Source: Limnohabitans sp.
GTDB taxonomy: Bacteria; Pseudomonadota; Gammaproteobacteria; Burkholderiales; Burkholderiaceae_C
Length of the DNA: 44,013 bases
Assembly (NCBI GenBank): GCA_024642215.1
Contig: JAHEBO010000025.1
Location: 1-44,013 of the forward strand
Direction of reading: 5' to 3'
Below, piece by piece: positions 8,945-17,469 of this stretch. The stretch's first letter is position 1. Every line of letters begins with the position of its first letter. The position numbers and the translations under genes are program-made. The notes under the pieces are model-generated. The model was not told where the DNA came from and searched no databases. It saw nothing but the letters and a program-made list of their open reading frames with translations.

Positions 8945-11900
8945 ATGTTTTTGTCCAACTTCAGCGTTAAGAAGCCGGTCGTCACGATCGTCATATTGCT
9001 CATGCTCATGGCCGTCGGGCTCATGGCCTTGAAGAAGCTCAAAGTCAATCAAATTCCAGATGTTGACATGCCTTTGCTGGTGATCGACATCAACTACCCT
9101 GGGGCTTCACCCGACACGGTTGAACGTGAAGTTCTGAACCGTGTGGAAAAAGCGCTTCAATCGGTCAATGGCATCAAAGATTTGCGCGGTACTGCCAACG
9201 AAGGCAATGCCAACATGCTGGTGTTCTTTGAATTCAAAAAGAACATGGTGGAAGCCACCGACGAAGTGCGCAATGCCATTGGCAAAGTGCGCTACAAACT
9301 GCCCACCGAAATTCGCGAGCCCGTCATTCTCCGAATTGACCCTGCTGCGCAGCCCATCATGCAACTGGCTTTGTCGTCTTCTAGCCAAAGTCATGCAGAG
9401 ATTTCGCGCATTGCAGAAGACCAAGTGGCCGACAAGTTCCGTGGCATTCAAGGTGTGGCGCAAGTCAACGTCAATGGCGCCCTCAAACGCGAACTCAGTG
9501 TGTTGCTGCATGCGCAGAAACTTCGTGAAGTTAATTTATCGGTCACTGAAGTGGTGAATGCGCTTCGCACACAAAATGCCGCAGCGCCTGTTGGCAAAAT
9601 TCGTGGCGCACTGGAAGATCAAAGCATTCGTTTGTTGGGTCGCATTGAAACGCCTGCCGAGTTCAACCAAATTGTCATCAAGCGCAGTGGCAACGAACTC
9701 ATTCGATTGGGCCAAGTGGCCACCGTGACCGATGGCTTTGCCGACCTCACCACCATGAGTGTGCGCAGCGGCAAACCCAATGTAGGTTTGTCCATCACAC
9801 GTTCACGCGATGCCTCTACCGTGGGGGTGGCCAACCAGGTCCGCGCTTTGGTGGCAGAGATCAACAAGACCTTGCCACAAGGCACTCAAATTGAAGTGAC
9901 GCAAGACGGCGGTGTAGAAGCGCAAAACAGCTTGAACAACGTGGTCGATGCGCTCATCTTTGGCGCAGGCCTCACCATCTTTGTGGTGTATGTGTTCTTG
10001 AACTCTTGGCGCTCTACGCTCATTACAGCCTTGTCTTTGCCCACATCCGTCATCACCGCATTCATTGCCGTGTGGCTGTGCGGCTTTACGCTCAACTTCA
10101 TGAGTTTGCTGGGCTTGTCCTTGGCCATCGGGGTGCTGATTGACGATGCCATTGTGGTGCGAGAAAACATTGTTCGGCACATGGAGCGCGGTTCTGACAG
10201 GCGCACTGCCGCCTTAAACGGCACGGCCGAAATTGGCATGGCTGTGGCAGGCACCACATTTTCTATTGTGGCTGTGTTCATTCCAGTTGGTTTCATGCCG
10301 GGTGTGTCTGGTGAATGGTTCAGACCCTTTGGTTTGACCGTGGTGGCGTCGGTCTTGGTCAGTTTGTTGATCTCGTTCACACTCGATCCCATGCTGTCCG
10401 CTTACTGGGGTGACCCACCTGGCGAACACCTCAAACCCAAAACGGGCATCAGCTTGAAACTCAAACAGTTCAACGAATGGTTTGACCATCAAGCAGATCG
10501 CTACGGCAATGTGATTGCATGGGCATTGCACCATCGCCGTTGGATGATTGCATTTGCGGTGGTCAGTTTCTTTGGCGCCATCTTTTTGCAGTTTCAATTT
10601 GGGGGCTCCAGCTTCTTGCCCAAGTCAGACGGTAAAACCTTGGCCATTGATGTGCGCTCACCCGCAAGCAGTAACTTAGATTACGCCCGCATGAAGCTGG
10701 AAGCTGCAGCGGTGATGGCACGCACACTGCCCGAAACCAAGGCCACCAACAGTTATGTGAACCCTACGGGTGGTCGCATTTATGTGGACATTGGCAAGAG
10801 CACCGAGCGCAAACGCACGGCGCAAGAAATTGCCATCGAATTGCGCAAGCGAACCGCGCAATTGGTCGGAGCCGAATACACCGTGCTCGACGACCTTTCA
10901 AATGGTGCCGCCAAGCCTGTGCAAATTCGCTTCAGCGGTACCGACTCACGCAAGCTATTGGCCATCACCAGTGACTTCATGGCGCAGCTGCGCCAAGTGC
11001 CGGGTGCGGTGGATGTAGGCTTGTCACAGCAAGATCCACAAAACGAATTGCAAATTGAACTCGACCGTGGTTTGGCCAATTCACTGGGCATTTCCGTCAC
11101 AGATGCGGCCAACGCATTACGCGTTGCGTTTGCCGGCATTGAGGTGGGCGACTGGGTGGACCCCACCGGCGAGTCTCGCGATGTGGCCATTCGCTTGGCC
11201 CCCGAAGATCGCATGAGCGTGTCCAACATTGAACGCCTGCCGATTACGGTCAGTGGCATGAACACGGTAGTGCCCTTGGCACAAATTGCCAAAGTGTCCA
11301 TGGGCAAAGCGCCTTCCAAAATTGAACACTCGGATGGCAAACGCACCATTGGCGTATCGGCCAACGTACAAGGCCGCTCATCTGGTGAAGTAACGGCCGA
11401 TGCATTGAAGTTGGCCAAGCGCATCAACTTCCCTGAAGGCTACGGCATTGAACTTGACGGTGCGTCCAAAGACCAGCAAGAGGTATTTGCTGAAATGGGC
11501 ATTGCACTCATCTCAGGCATTGGCCTCATGTACTTCATCTTGGTCATGCAATTCAGCTCATTCACCGCACCTTTGGCTGTGATGTTCTCGCTGCCCTTGT
11601 CGCTCATTGGTGTGGTGCTTGCCTTGCTGCTGACTGGCGGCACACTCAACCTGATGAGCTTGATTGGCGTGATCATGCTGATGGGCTTGGTGGCCAAAAA
11701 TGCCATTTTGTTGCTCGATGCTGCACGCACTTTAGAAGCAGAAGGTGTGGAACGTGAAGAAGCGCTCATGACGGCTGGTCGCAAGCGCTTGCGCCCCATC
11801 ATCATGACCACCTTTGCGTTGATTGCAGGCATGATGCCTGTGGCCATTGGGATTGGCGAGGGCAGTGAGTTTTACAGGCCGATGGCCACTGCCATCATTG

Positions 11901-12025
11901 GCGGCACCATCACCTCGACCATTCTCACCTTGCTCATCATTCCCAGCTTTTATGACAGCATTGAATTGTCGCGCGAGGCTTGGGGTCGTCGCTTTCAAGC
12001 GCTGGGCAAACGCTTCAAGTTCTGA
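8945..12025 (+). CDS. RND efflux pump, inner-membrane subunit (HAE1/AcrB-like)
   Basis: Proton-driven trimeric exporter of the hydrophobe/amphiphile RND group, 1026 residues. It shows the duplicated RND plan: TM1 at residues 10-30, a large periplasmic loop (about 35-330), a block of TM segments that includes LLGLSLAIGVLIDDAIVVRENI (the TM4 Asp pair used in proton relay), TM7, the second periplasmic loop (about 560-860), and the last TM block with LIGVIMLMGLVAKNAILLLD. Length and domain order match AcrB/MdtB relatives. It ends 24 bases before the convergent lrp-type gene, with a 10-bp stem (12037-12062) between them. The substrate cannot be predicted. No local TetR or two-component regulator is adjacent. 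Confidence 0.94.
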   Translation: MFLSNFSVKKPVVTIVILLMLMAVGLMALKKLKVNQIPDVDMPLLVIDINYPGASPDTVEREVLNRVEKALQSVNGIKDLRGTANEGNANMLVFFEFKKNMVEATDEVRNAIGKVRYKLPTEIREPVILRIDPAAQPIMQLALSSSSQSHAEISRIAEDQVADKFRGIQGVAQVNVNGALKRELSVLLHAQKLREVNLSVTEVVNALRTQNAAAPVGKIRGALEDQSIRLLGRIETPAEFNQIVIKRSGNELIRLGQVATVTDGFADLTTMSVRSGKPNVGLSITRSRDASTVGVANQVRALVAEINKTLPQGTQIEVTQDGGVEAQNSLNNVVDALIFGAGLTIFVVYVFLNSWRSTLITALSLPTSVITAFIAVWLCGFTLNFMSLLGLSLAIGVLIDDAIVVRENIVRHMERGSDRRTAALNGTAEIGMAVAGTTFSIVAVFIPVGFMPGVSGEWFRPFGLTVVASVLVSLLISFTLDPMLSAYWGDPPGEHLKPKTGISLKLKQFNEWFDHQADRYGNVIAWALHHRRWMIAFAVVSFFGAIFLQFQFGGSSFLPKSDGKTLAIDVRSPASSNLDYARMKLEAAAVMARTLPETKATNSYVNPTGGRIYVDIGKSTERKRTAQEIAIELRKRTAQLVGAEYTVLDDLSNGAAKPVQIRFSGTDSRKLLAITSDFMAQLRQVPGAVDVGLSQQDPQNELQIELDRGLANSLGISVTDAANALRVAFAGIEVGDWVDPTGESRDVAIRLAPEDRMSVSNIERLPITVSGMNTVVPLAQIAKVSMGKAPSKIEHSDGKRTIGVSANVQGRSSGEVTADALKLAKRINFPEGYGIELDGASKDQQEVFAEMGIALISGIGLMYFILVMQFSSFTAPLAVMFSLPLSLIGVVLALLLTGGTLNLMSLIGVIMLMGLVAKNAILLLDAARTLEAEGVEREEALMTAGRKRLRPIIMTTFALIAGMMPVAIGIGEGSEFYRPMATAIIGGTITSTILTLLIIPSFYDSIELSREAWGRRFQALGKRFKF

Positions 12026-12036
12026 TGTGACCACTG

Positions 12037-12062
12037 CATCACCGTCGTCTCAGACGGTGATG
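12037..12062. terminator. Stem-loop between convergent RND and lrp genes, possible bidirectional terminator
   Basis: CATCACCGTC and GACGGTGATG form a perfect 10-bp stem with a 6-base loop. It covers the last codons and stop of the lrp-type gene and lies just after the pump stop. Neither side has a T run, so as an intrinsic terminator it is weak; it may instead protect both mRNA 3' ends. Confidence 0.4.
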
Positions 12063-12511
12063 TAGCTGGACTCTTTCACTTCTTCCATCACCACATAGCT
12101 GTGTGACTGTGAGGGCACTGGTATCTGATTCAAGATGTTGCTGAGCAAATCGCGGTATTGCGTCATGGCACTCAGCCGCGCTTTGACCAAGTAATCAAAA
12201 CTGCCAGACACCAAGTGACATTCCATCACTTCGGGCATGTTGGCAATTTGATTGCGCACCTTGTCAAACACCTCACCCGATTTGGTGGTGAGCGTGATTT
12301 CCACAAACACCAGCAAGGGCTTCTCTAGCGCCTTAGGATCAATGCGAGCGTGATAGCCCGTGATCACCCCTTGGCGCTCCATGCGCTTGACGCGCTCGGC
12401 ACAAGGCGAGGTTGACAGGCCAATTTGCTCACCCAGTTCCGTCATGGAAATTCGGCCCTGGCGTTGCAAGATGTCGAGGATTTTTCGGTCGATTCGGTCT
12501 AGCTCAGTCAT
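12050..12511 (-). CDS. Lrp/AsnC family transcriptional regulator, probable regulator of dadA
   Basis: A 153-residue Lrp-type regulator. Residues 1-60 form the winged helix-turn-helix (LDRIDRKILDILQRQGRIS, then LGEQIGLSTSPCAERVKRME). Residues about 68-145 form the RAM ligand-binding domain (LVFVEITLTTKSGEVF, then VMECHLVSGSFDYLVKA). On the minus strand AGGAG lies shortly before the ATG. The gene is divergent from dadA with 129 bases between the starts. This is the usual arrangement for an alanine- or leucine-responsive DadR/BkdR-like regulator of D-amino acid dehydrogenase. The intergenic region is AT-rich, as Lrp sites tend to be, but no single dyad stands out. Confidence 0.93.
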   Translation of the reverse strand: MTELDRIDRKILDILQRQGRISMTELGEQIGLSTSPCAERVKRMERQGVITGYHARIDPKALEKPLLVFVEITLTTKSGEVFDKVRNQIANMPEVMECHLVSGSFDYLVKARLSAMTQYRDLLSNILNQIPVPSQSHSYVVMEEVKESSYITV

Positions 12512-12640
12512 TTTTTCTGCTCCTAGGGAAAGTTGAAGTTATTTTTGATTAATTTACCTCAATAGACTCAATAATTCAGCAAAATTAACTGCAAACCCCT
12601 CCATAAACTTGGTTTTCATTGTGCAAAACAGGGAAAGCTC

Positions 12641-13996
12641 ATGAAAACCATCGTTTTGGGAAGTGGCGTAATCGGAATCACCACGGCTTATTACTTGGCA
12701 CGCGCCGGTGTGGATGTCACGGTGATTGACCGGCAGCCACAAGCAGCGGAAGAAACCAGTTTTGCCAATGCAGGTCAAATCTCCCCTGGCTACGCCACGC
12801 CTTGGGCAGCGCCAGGCATTCCGCTCAAAGCCATGAAATGGTTGTTTCAAAAGCACGCCCCCTTGGCCATCCGTCCCGACGGCACGTTCTACCAAGCGCA
12901 GTGGATGATGCAAATGTTGCGCAACTGCACCGCAGCGCGTTACAGCATCAACAAAGAACGCATGATGCGTTTGTCTGAATACAGCCGTGATTGCCTGCGC
13001 CAATTGCGCGCCGATACCGGCATTGCTTATGAACACCGCACAGGCGGAACCCTTCAGGTATTTCGCACACAAGCGCAACTCGATGCCGTGACGCGCGACA
13101 TCGATGTCCTGCAAGAATGCGGTGTGCCTTACGAACGCCTAGACCTCGAAGGCTTGTTGAAAGTAGAGCCTGGTTTGCGTCAAGCTTGTGAGCCCCATGA
13201 GGGCAGCTTGCTGGGTGGTTTGCGTTTGCCCAACGACGAAACCGGTGATTGCCGTTTGTTCACCTTGCAGTTGGCTGAAATGGCGAAAGCATTGGGCGTG
13301 AAATTTCGCTACGGTGAATCCGTTGAGCGCATCTTGTCCGACGGCCAGTCAATTCAAGGCATTCAGCTGGCGGGGCCTGACCATGAACTTCTGCGCGCAG
13401 ACCAATATGTGTTGGCGCTGGGCAGCTACAGCCGTCAAATGATGCAATGCTTGCACATCGACATTCCCGTCTATCCCGTCAAAGGTTACTCACTCACCAT
13501 TCCTTTGGTAAATGAAGCCATGGCCCCTGTGTCGACGGTACTGGACGAGACCTACAAAATTGCCATCACCCGCTTCGACCAACGCATTCGCGTGGGCGGC
13601 ATGGCCGAGCTCAGTGGCTTTGATTTGCGCTTGAATCCCAAGCGCCGCGCCACCTTAGAAATGGTGGCCAACGACCTTTTCCCAGGGGGCGACGTGGCCC
13701 AAGCGCAGTTTTGGACGGGCCTGCGCCCCATGACACCCGATGGCACACCCATTGTGGGCGGCACCGCACTGCGCAACTTGTATTTGAATACGGGACACGG
13801 CACTTTGGGCTGGACCATGGCGTGCGGTTCGGGCCAATACCTGACCGATGTGATGTTGGGGCGCCAACCCGAAATCAGCTCGAAAGGCTTGAGCCTTGCG
13901 CGCTACTCAAAAGCAAGATCTGAAATCACTTACCCCGAAAAACCGGCTTACGCCTTTCAGCAAACGCAGCGCGCCCTTCCGCAAAGTCCTCACTGA
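12641..13996 (+). CDS. dadA: D-amino acid dehydrogenase, small (FAD) subunit
   Basis: Membrane-associated FAD flavoprotein oxidising D-amino acids, classically D-alanine, to the 2-oxo acid and passing electrons to the respiratory chain. It is 451 residues long. The dinucleotide-binding motif GSGVIG is at residues 7-12, followed by [41 protein letters not shown] is the DadA signature, and [18 protein letters not shown] and [18 protein letters not shown] mark the C-terminal flavin-binding part. GGGAAAG lies just before the ATG. Control by the divergent Lrp-type gene is likely. Its last 71 bases overlap the 3' end of the crotonase-like gene on the opposite strand. No alanine racemase (dadX) is nearby. 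Confidence 0.93.
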   Translation: MKTIVLGSGVIGITTAYYLARAGVDVTVIDRQPQAAEETSFANAGQISPGYATPWAAPGIPLKAMKWLFQKHAPLAIRPDGTFYQAQWMMQMLRNCTAARYSINKERMMRLSEYSRDCLRQLRADTGIAYEHRTGGTLQVFRTQAQLDAVTRDIDVLQECGVPYERLDLEGLLKVEPGLRQACEPHEGSLLGGLRLPNDETGDCRLFTLQLAEMAKALGVKFRYGESVERILSDGQSIQGIQLAGPDHELLRADQYVLALGSYSRQMMQCLHIDIPVYPVKGYSLTIPLVNEAMAPVSTVLDETYKIAITRFDQRIRVGGMAELSGFDLRLNPKRRATLEMVANDLFPGGDVAQAQFWTGLRPMTPDGTPIVGGTALRNLYLNTGHGTLGWTMACGSGQYLTDVMLGRQPEISSKGLSLARYSKARSEITYPEKPAYAFQQTQRALPQSPH

Positions 13997-14714
13997 GGCT
14001 GGTGAGGTCGACGCGTGCGCGCAGAGTTTGCTCTTGAGCAACGCCTGTGGCAATTTCATTGATCGACTTTTTCGTTTCTTCGGCAGCCAAGGGGGCCAGT
14101 GAAAAGATGTCTTGCGTCAGATCATTCAAGCGCGTTTGCCAGTCTGCTGCCTGCACAAACTCCTCAAACAAACCCAACTTTTCAAGTTGCTGCCAGGTCA
14201 ACGGACGCGCAGTGAGGAAGGCACGCTGGGTGGCCGCTAAACCCATGCGCTGAATGTAGCGCGCCAAGCCACTGGGGTAGTAATGCAAGCCAATGGCCGT
14301 GGCAGGCATGCGCCATTCGAGGCCCTGCAAACCAATGCGCAGATCACAAGCCAGCACCATGTCTGTGGCACCGCCATACACACTGCCATTCAACGCACAA
14401 ATGGTGATGGGTCGCAGCACGGCCAAGGCCTCGGGCACTCTTTCAAAAGAGCTTGCCCCCTGCCCGTTTTCATCAAAGCCACCAATGTCGTAGCCTGCAC
14501 AAAAAACGGGTTTGGGCTGACCTTGGGTATTGGCCGTCAAAACCAAGACGCGCACCGAGTGATCCTCGTTCACGCGCTGAAAGTGTGTCAACAAAGTTTG
14601 CAGATCTTCGTTTTCAAGTCGATTGCGCTGTGCTGGCCTGTTCAGCGTGAGGGTGGCAATGCCCCCTGTAATTTGAAGGACTGGGGGGCTGGCTGTACTG
14701 AGTAAATGCGGCAT
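13926..14714 (-). CDS. Enoyl-CoA hydratase/isomerase-family (crotonase-fold) protein
   Basis: A 262-residue crotonase-superfamily protein that should bind an acyl-CoA thioester. [15 protein letters not shown] is the family N-terminus, [10 protein letters not shown] and [20 protein letters not shown] build the oxyanion hole, and LGLFEEFV and the C-terminal helices follow. Where true hydratases carry two catalytic glutamates (in GGGCE...CD and QPE...LG), this protein has Asp in GGATD and Ala in MPATAIG. It is therefore unlikely to be a standard 2-enoyl-CoA hydratase; an isomerase, hydrolase or other crotonase reaction fits better. It is convergent with dadA and overlaps it by 71 bases. The frame near the overlap is intact on both strands. 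Confidence 0.88.
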   Translation of the reverse strand: MPHLLSTASPPVLQITGGIATLTLNRPAQRNRLENEDLQTLLTHFQRVNEDHSVRVLVLTANTQGQPKPVFCAGYDIGGFDENGQGASSFERVPEALAVLRPITICALNGSVYGGATDMVLACDLRIGLQGLEWRMPATAIGLHYYPSGLARYIQRMGLAATQRAFLTARPLTWQQLEKLGLFEEFVQAADWQTRLNDLTQDIFSLAPLAAEETKKSINEIATGVAQEQTLRARVDLTSLSEDFAEGRAAFAERRKPVFRGK

Positions 14715-14822
14715 CAGAAGATTCTTTGTTTGTCACAAATTTTAGGCGGCTTTGCGGTCTAGGCGATAATCGGTCATTGCATCAACGTCCTCCAAGGGCG
14801 CTTGCCCCTCAAGGATCCTACG

Positions 14823-15164
14823 ATGAAAAAAAACTTCCCTCTTCAAATTGAAGGCAAAAACCCCGACCGCGTGTTGGAAGCCGTGAAGCATGAAATTCGC
14901 AAGTACTTCAAACGCGAACGCAATCGTGCATTGCCCAAAGAAGTTGATTTCTGGGACTTTGACTGCAAAGTGGGCCTAACTGCCGACACGGCCCAAGCGG
15001 TCAAAGTGAGCGCCGTGATTGAAAGCTTAGACGCATTGGCCAAAGAGGGCGCAGCTTCAGTTTATGTAGAAATCTTGAGCAAACACGGCGTTCGCGTGAT
15101 CAACCCCGACAACGATCCTGTGATCATTGAGCGAGTTGACGACGCTGGTTTTGCCAACCGATAA
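14823..15164 (+). CDS. DUF6172 family protein, function unknown
   Basis: A 113-residue basic cytosolic protein recognised as DUF6172-like, common in proteobacteria and without a known function. The start MKKNFPLQIEGKNPDRVLEA and the block RKYFKRERNRALPKEVDFWD, then FDCKVG, are its most conserved parts. The ATG at 14823 is preferred because AAGGA (14811-14815) lies 7 bases upstream; an upstream in-frame ATG at 14802 gives seven extra residues. No signal peptide or membrane segment is present. Its last 41 bases overlap the convergent DMT transporter gene. Nothing in the neighbourhood suggests a role. Confidence 0.85.
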   Translation: MKKNFPLQIEGKNPDRVLEAVKHEIRKYFKRERNRALPKEVDFWDFDCKVGLTADTAQAVKVSAVIESLDALAKEGAASVYVEILSKHGVRVINPDNDPVIIERVDDAGFANR

Positions 15165-16017
15165 ATAGTCCAGCACCGATCACCACGGCGCACCCCAAAA
15201 GCATGGGCGCATCCAGTTGTTCACCAAACACCATCACGCCAATTGAAATTCCAAACAGCAGTCGTGAATACCTGTAGGGCGTCACTGCGCCAATCGAGCC
15301 CGTACGCATAGCGGTCATGAGGGCGGTGTAGCCAAATACGCCGGCCACCAAGGCGGCACCAATCATCAAAGCCTGCGTCAACTCAAGCGACACAAAAGCT
15401 TTGCCATCCCACAGCGCAAAGCTTGCGCCCGCAATCATCATGGTGCTAAAGCCATAAAAGCCAAGCACCTCTTTGGTCAAAGCTGGCGGTGCTGTCCGTG
15501 AAAACAAATCACGTCCCACAAAACCCAGTGTGCCAATGACAGCTAGCAAGGACAAGGCAGAAAAGTCATCGGCAGAAGGACGCAAAATGATCATCACGCC
15601 CAGCAGACCTGCCAAGATGGCCACCCAGGTTTTGCCGTCTACTTTTTCACGCAAGAAAATGCGTGCGCCAATGACTACAAACAAGGGCGCTGCCTGCAAG
15701 ATGGCCGTTGCCGAGGACATGGGCGTCAGGGCAATGGCCAGGATATAAAACAAGCGGCCAAAGAACTCAAACACCGCTCTGTAAAGCATGCGCTGCGTCA
15801 AAACTTCCGGTTGAAACAGTGGTGCACCGGCTCGTCGCGCCATGAGTGCAAAGACGCACAAACCAGCGGCACCAAACATCATCAACACTTGGCCGACGGG
15901 CACTTGCTTGGTGACGGTCTTTAAGAATGCATCCTCAATGGAAAACCCAGCCATTGAGGCAATCATCCAACCAATACCTAATAGGTTTGCTTTTTGTGTG
16001 TTGGCCAGTGATTGCAT
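15124..16017 (-). CDS. EamA/DMT-superfamily inner-membrane transporter
   Basis: A 297-residue protein with about ten hydrophobic helices in two repeated five-helix halves, the EamA (DMT exporter) plan. The first half starts LLGIGWMIASMAGFSIEDAFLK and includes FFGRLFYILAIALTPMSSATAILQAAPLFVV; the second includes RTGSIGAVTPYRYSRLLFGISIGVMVFGE. SSATAILQAAPLFV followed by GARIFLREK is typical of members that export amino acids, nucleobases or other metabolites. The substrate is unknown. The 3' end overlaps the DUF6172 gene convergently. The serine hydrolase gene ends 33 bases upstream on the same strand, so the two may be co-transcribed. Confidence 0.9.
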   Translation of the reverse strand: MQSLANTQKANLLGIGWMIASMAGFSIEDAFLKTVTKQVPVGQVLMMFGAAGLCVFALMARRAGAPLFQPEVLTQRMLYRAVFEFFGRLFYILAIALTPMSSATAILQAAPLFVVIGARIFLREKVDGKTWVAILAGLLGVMIILRPSADDFSALSLLAVIGTLGFVGRDLFSRTAPPALTKEVLGFYGFSTMMIAGASFALWDGKAFVSLELTQALMIGAALVAGVFGYTALMTAMRTGSIGAVTPYRYSRLLFGISIGVMVFGEQLDAPMLLGCAVVIGAGLFIGWQNQRRQLAQ

Positions 16018-16050
16018 CCGTTGAGTTTACAGCCTGAAAAAGCTTCTGTC

Positions 16051-17343
16051 CTATTGCTGCACAGCCTTCGCAAGTGCTGCCCAAGCGCGCAAAGTCATGG
16101 GGTGCGTAAAACCTGCACCTGCCACAGGGTGCGATGCCAACTTCACCACCACCATTTCAGCTTTGGGATTGATGTGAATCATCTGACCATGGATGCCTGA
16201 CGCTTCATAAGCACCATCAGCGTTGTGCAACATCCACCATTGATTTCGGTAGCTGTAACCAGGCCTAAAGGGCATGCCGCCTGCTTTGAATTTTTCTGGA
16301 TCACCACCTTTGACAAAGGTGTCATCCAACACAGCTTTCGCAAAAATACGCTGACCGTTGAATTCGCCGCCTCGGCGCAACATTTCACCGAAACGGGCCA
16401 AGTCACGTGCTGTCGCATTCAGACCTGCACCTTGCAAAGGCGTGCCAACAGAATCCACAATGACATGAGCATCTTCTTCCATTCCCAATTTTTGCCAAAT
16501 AGATTCACTCATCAAATCAGCCCAATGCTTGTTGGTGACGCGACTCACAATCCAACCCAGCACCTCGGAATGTACGGTGCGATACGTAAAGCCAGAACCG
16601 TGCTCGCCTTCTTTTTGCAAAGTTTTGAGAAAGTCATAGACATTGGTTTTACCCTGGTAGCCCGGAGGTTTGGGCAGTAAACCACTGGCCCAACTGTATC
16701 CAAAGATCTCGGTGGTGGGATCGGTGTAGACCTCACGGAAACGAACGGCTCCGGTCATGTCCATCACTTCACGAACCTTCATGTCGCCCCATGCACTGCC
16801 AGCAAGTTCGGGCACATATTGGGTTACCAAGGCATTGGGATCAATTTTGCCATCGTGCGCTAATTGGGCCGCCATCAGGCCTGTAAATGATTTGGTCACT
16901 GAGAACAACAAATGAGGCGTAGAAGGCTTCATTTGATTTTCATACCGTTCGTAAACAATTTTGCCTTTGTGAAGCACCACAACAGCATCGCTGTAACTGT
17001 TTTTGAACCAGTCATCCACTGTCGTTTTGTTGCCTTTGTCATCGTCAAATGCAAAAGCACCAATTGGCTTGCTGGCCACTTGTAAATTTGAAATGGCCGT
17101 ATTGCCTCTGCGGATGTTGTGCGTTGGATTCAGTTCACGCACATGCTGCATCACCCAGCGCAACTGCGGATATTTGTAGGAATTGCTCAGATCAACGCGC
17201 TGTGCATCGGTTGGCGGAAATGTGCTCATTAAACCAAGCTTGTCCAACGACACCATCTCGGGTGGCGGTAATGTTTGAGCTTGAAGACCTAGTGTCATAC
17301 AAAGGGCAGCAATGGTGGCCGCAACAGGGAGAAGAGAACGCAT
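16051..17343 (-). CDS. Secreted serine hydrolase, beta-lactamase (class C)/NylB-like family
   Basis: A 430-residue exported hydrolase of the beta-lactamase-related family (PF00144 type), closer to esterases and 6-aminohexanoate-dimer hydrolase than to true beta-lactamases. MRSLLPVAATIAALCMTLGL is the signal peptide, with cleavage near AQ-T. The nucleophile motif SVTK is at residues 148-151 (HLLFSVTKSFTGL). The second motif region reads FTYRTVHSEVLGWIVSRV, where class C enzymes have YxN. GIHGQMIHINPKAEMVVVKLAS stands at the place of the C-terminal KTG box. A strong ribosome site, AAAGGAAG, precedes the ATG. A perfect 16-bp palindrome 45 bases upstream (17388-17403) could be its operator. The physiological substrate is unknown. 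Confidence 0.88.
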   Translation of the reverse strand: MRSLLPVAATIAALCMTLGLQAQTLPPPEMVSLDKLGLMSTFPPTDAQRVDLSNSYKYPQLRWVMQHVRELNPTHNIRRGNTAISNLQVASKPIGAFAFDDDKGNKTTVDDWFKNSYSDAVVVLHKGKIVYERYENQMKPSTPHLLFSVTKSFTGLMAAQLAHDGKIDPNALVTQYVPELAGSAWGDMKVREVMDMTGAVRFREVYTDPTTEIFGYSWASGLLPKPPGYQGKTNVYDFLKTLQKEGEHGSGFTYRTVHSEVLGWIVSRVTNKHWADLMSESIWQKLGMEEDAHVIVDSVGTPLQGAGLNATARDLARFGEMLRRGGEFNGQRIFAKAVLDDTFVKGGDPEKFKAGGMPFRPGYSYRNQWWMLHNADGAYEASGIHGQMIHINPKAEMVVVKLASHPVAGAGFTHPMTLRAWAALAKAVQQ

Positions 17344-17387
17344 GAACTTCCTTTCAGGTGAGGACAGACCTACAAAGGATTCATTGT

Positions 17388-17403
17388 GAACACCTAGGTG
17401 TTC
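17388..17403. promoter_or_regulatory. 16-bp perfect palindrome upstream of the serine hydrolase gene
   Basis: GAACACCTAGGTGTTC is fully self-complementary and lies 45-60 bases before the hydrolase start. A second CCTAGGT core occurs near 17434. No T run follows on either strand, so a transcription-factor operator is more likely than a terminator. No regulator gene is adjacent, so the binding protein is unknown. Confidence 0.5.
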
Positions 17404-17469
17404 TTGCGTTATAGGGTTAAACCTTTGAAGTGTCGCCTAGGTAACCAAACTCAACGGATTGAAGACAAA

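Noticed and set aside
10780-11427. A 215-residue antisense frame over the RND pump
   Set aside because: Composition is low in hydrophobic core residues and no family motif is visible; the sense strand is clearly the gene.
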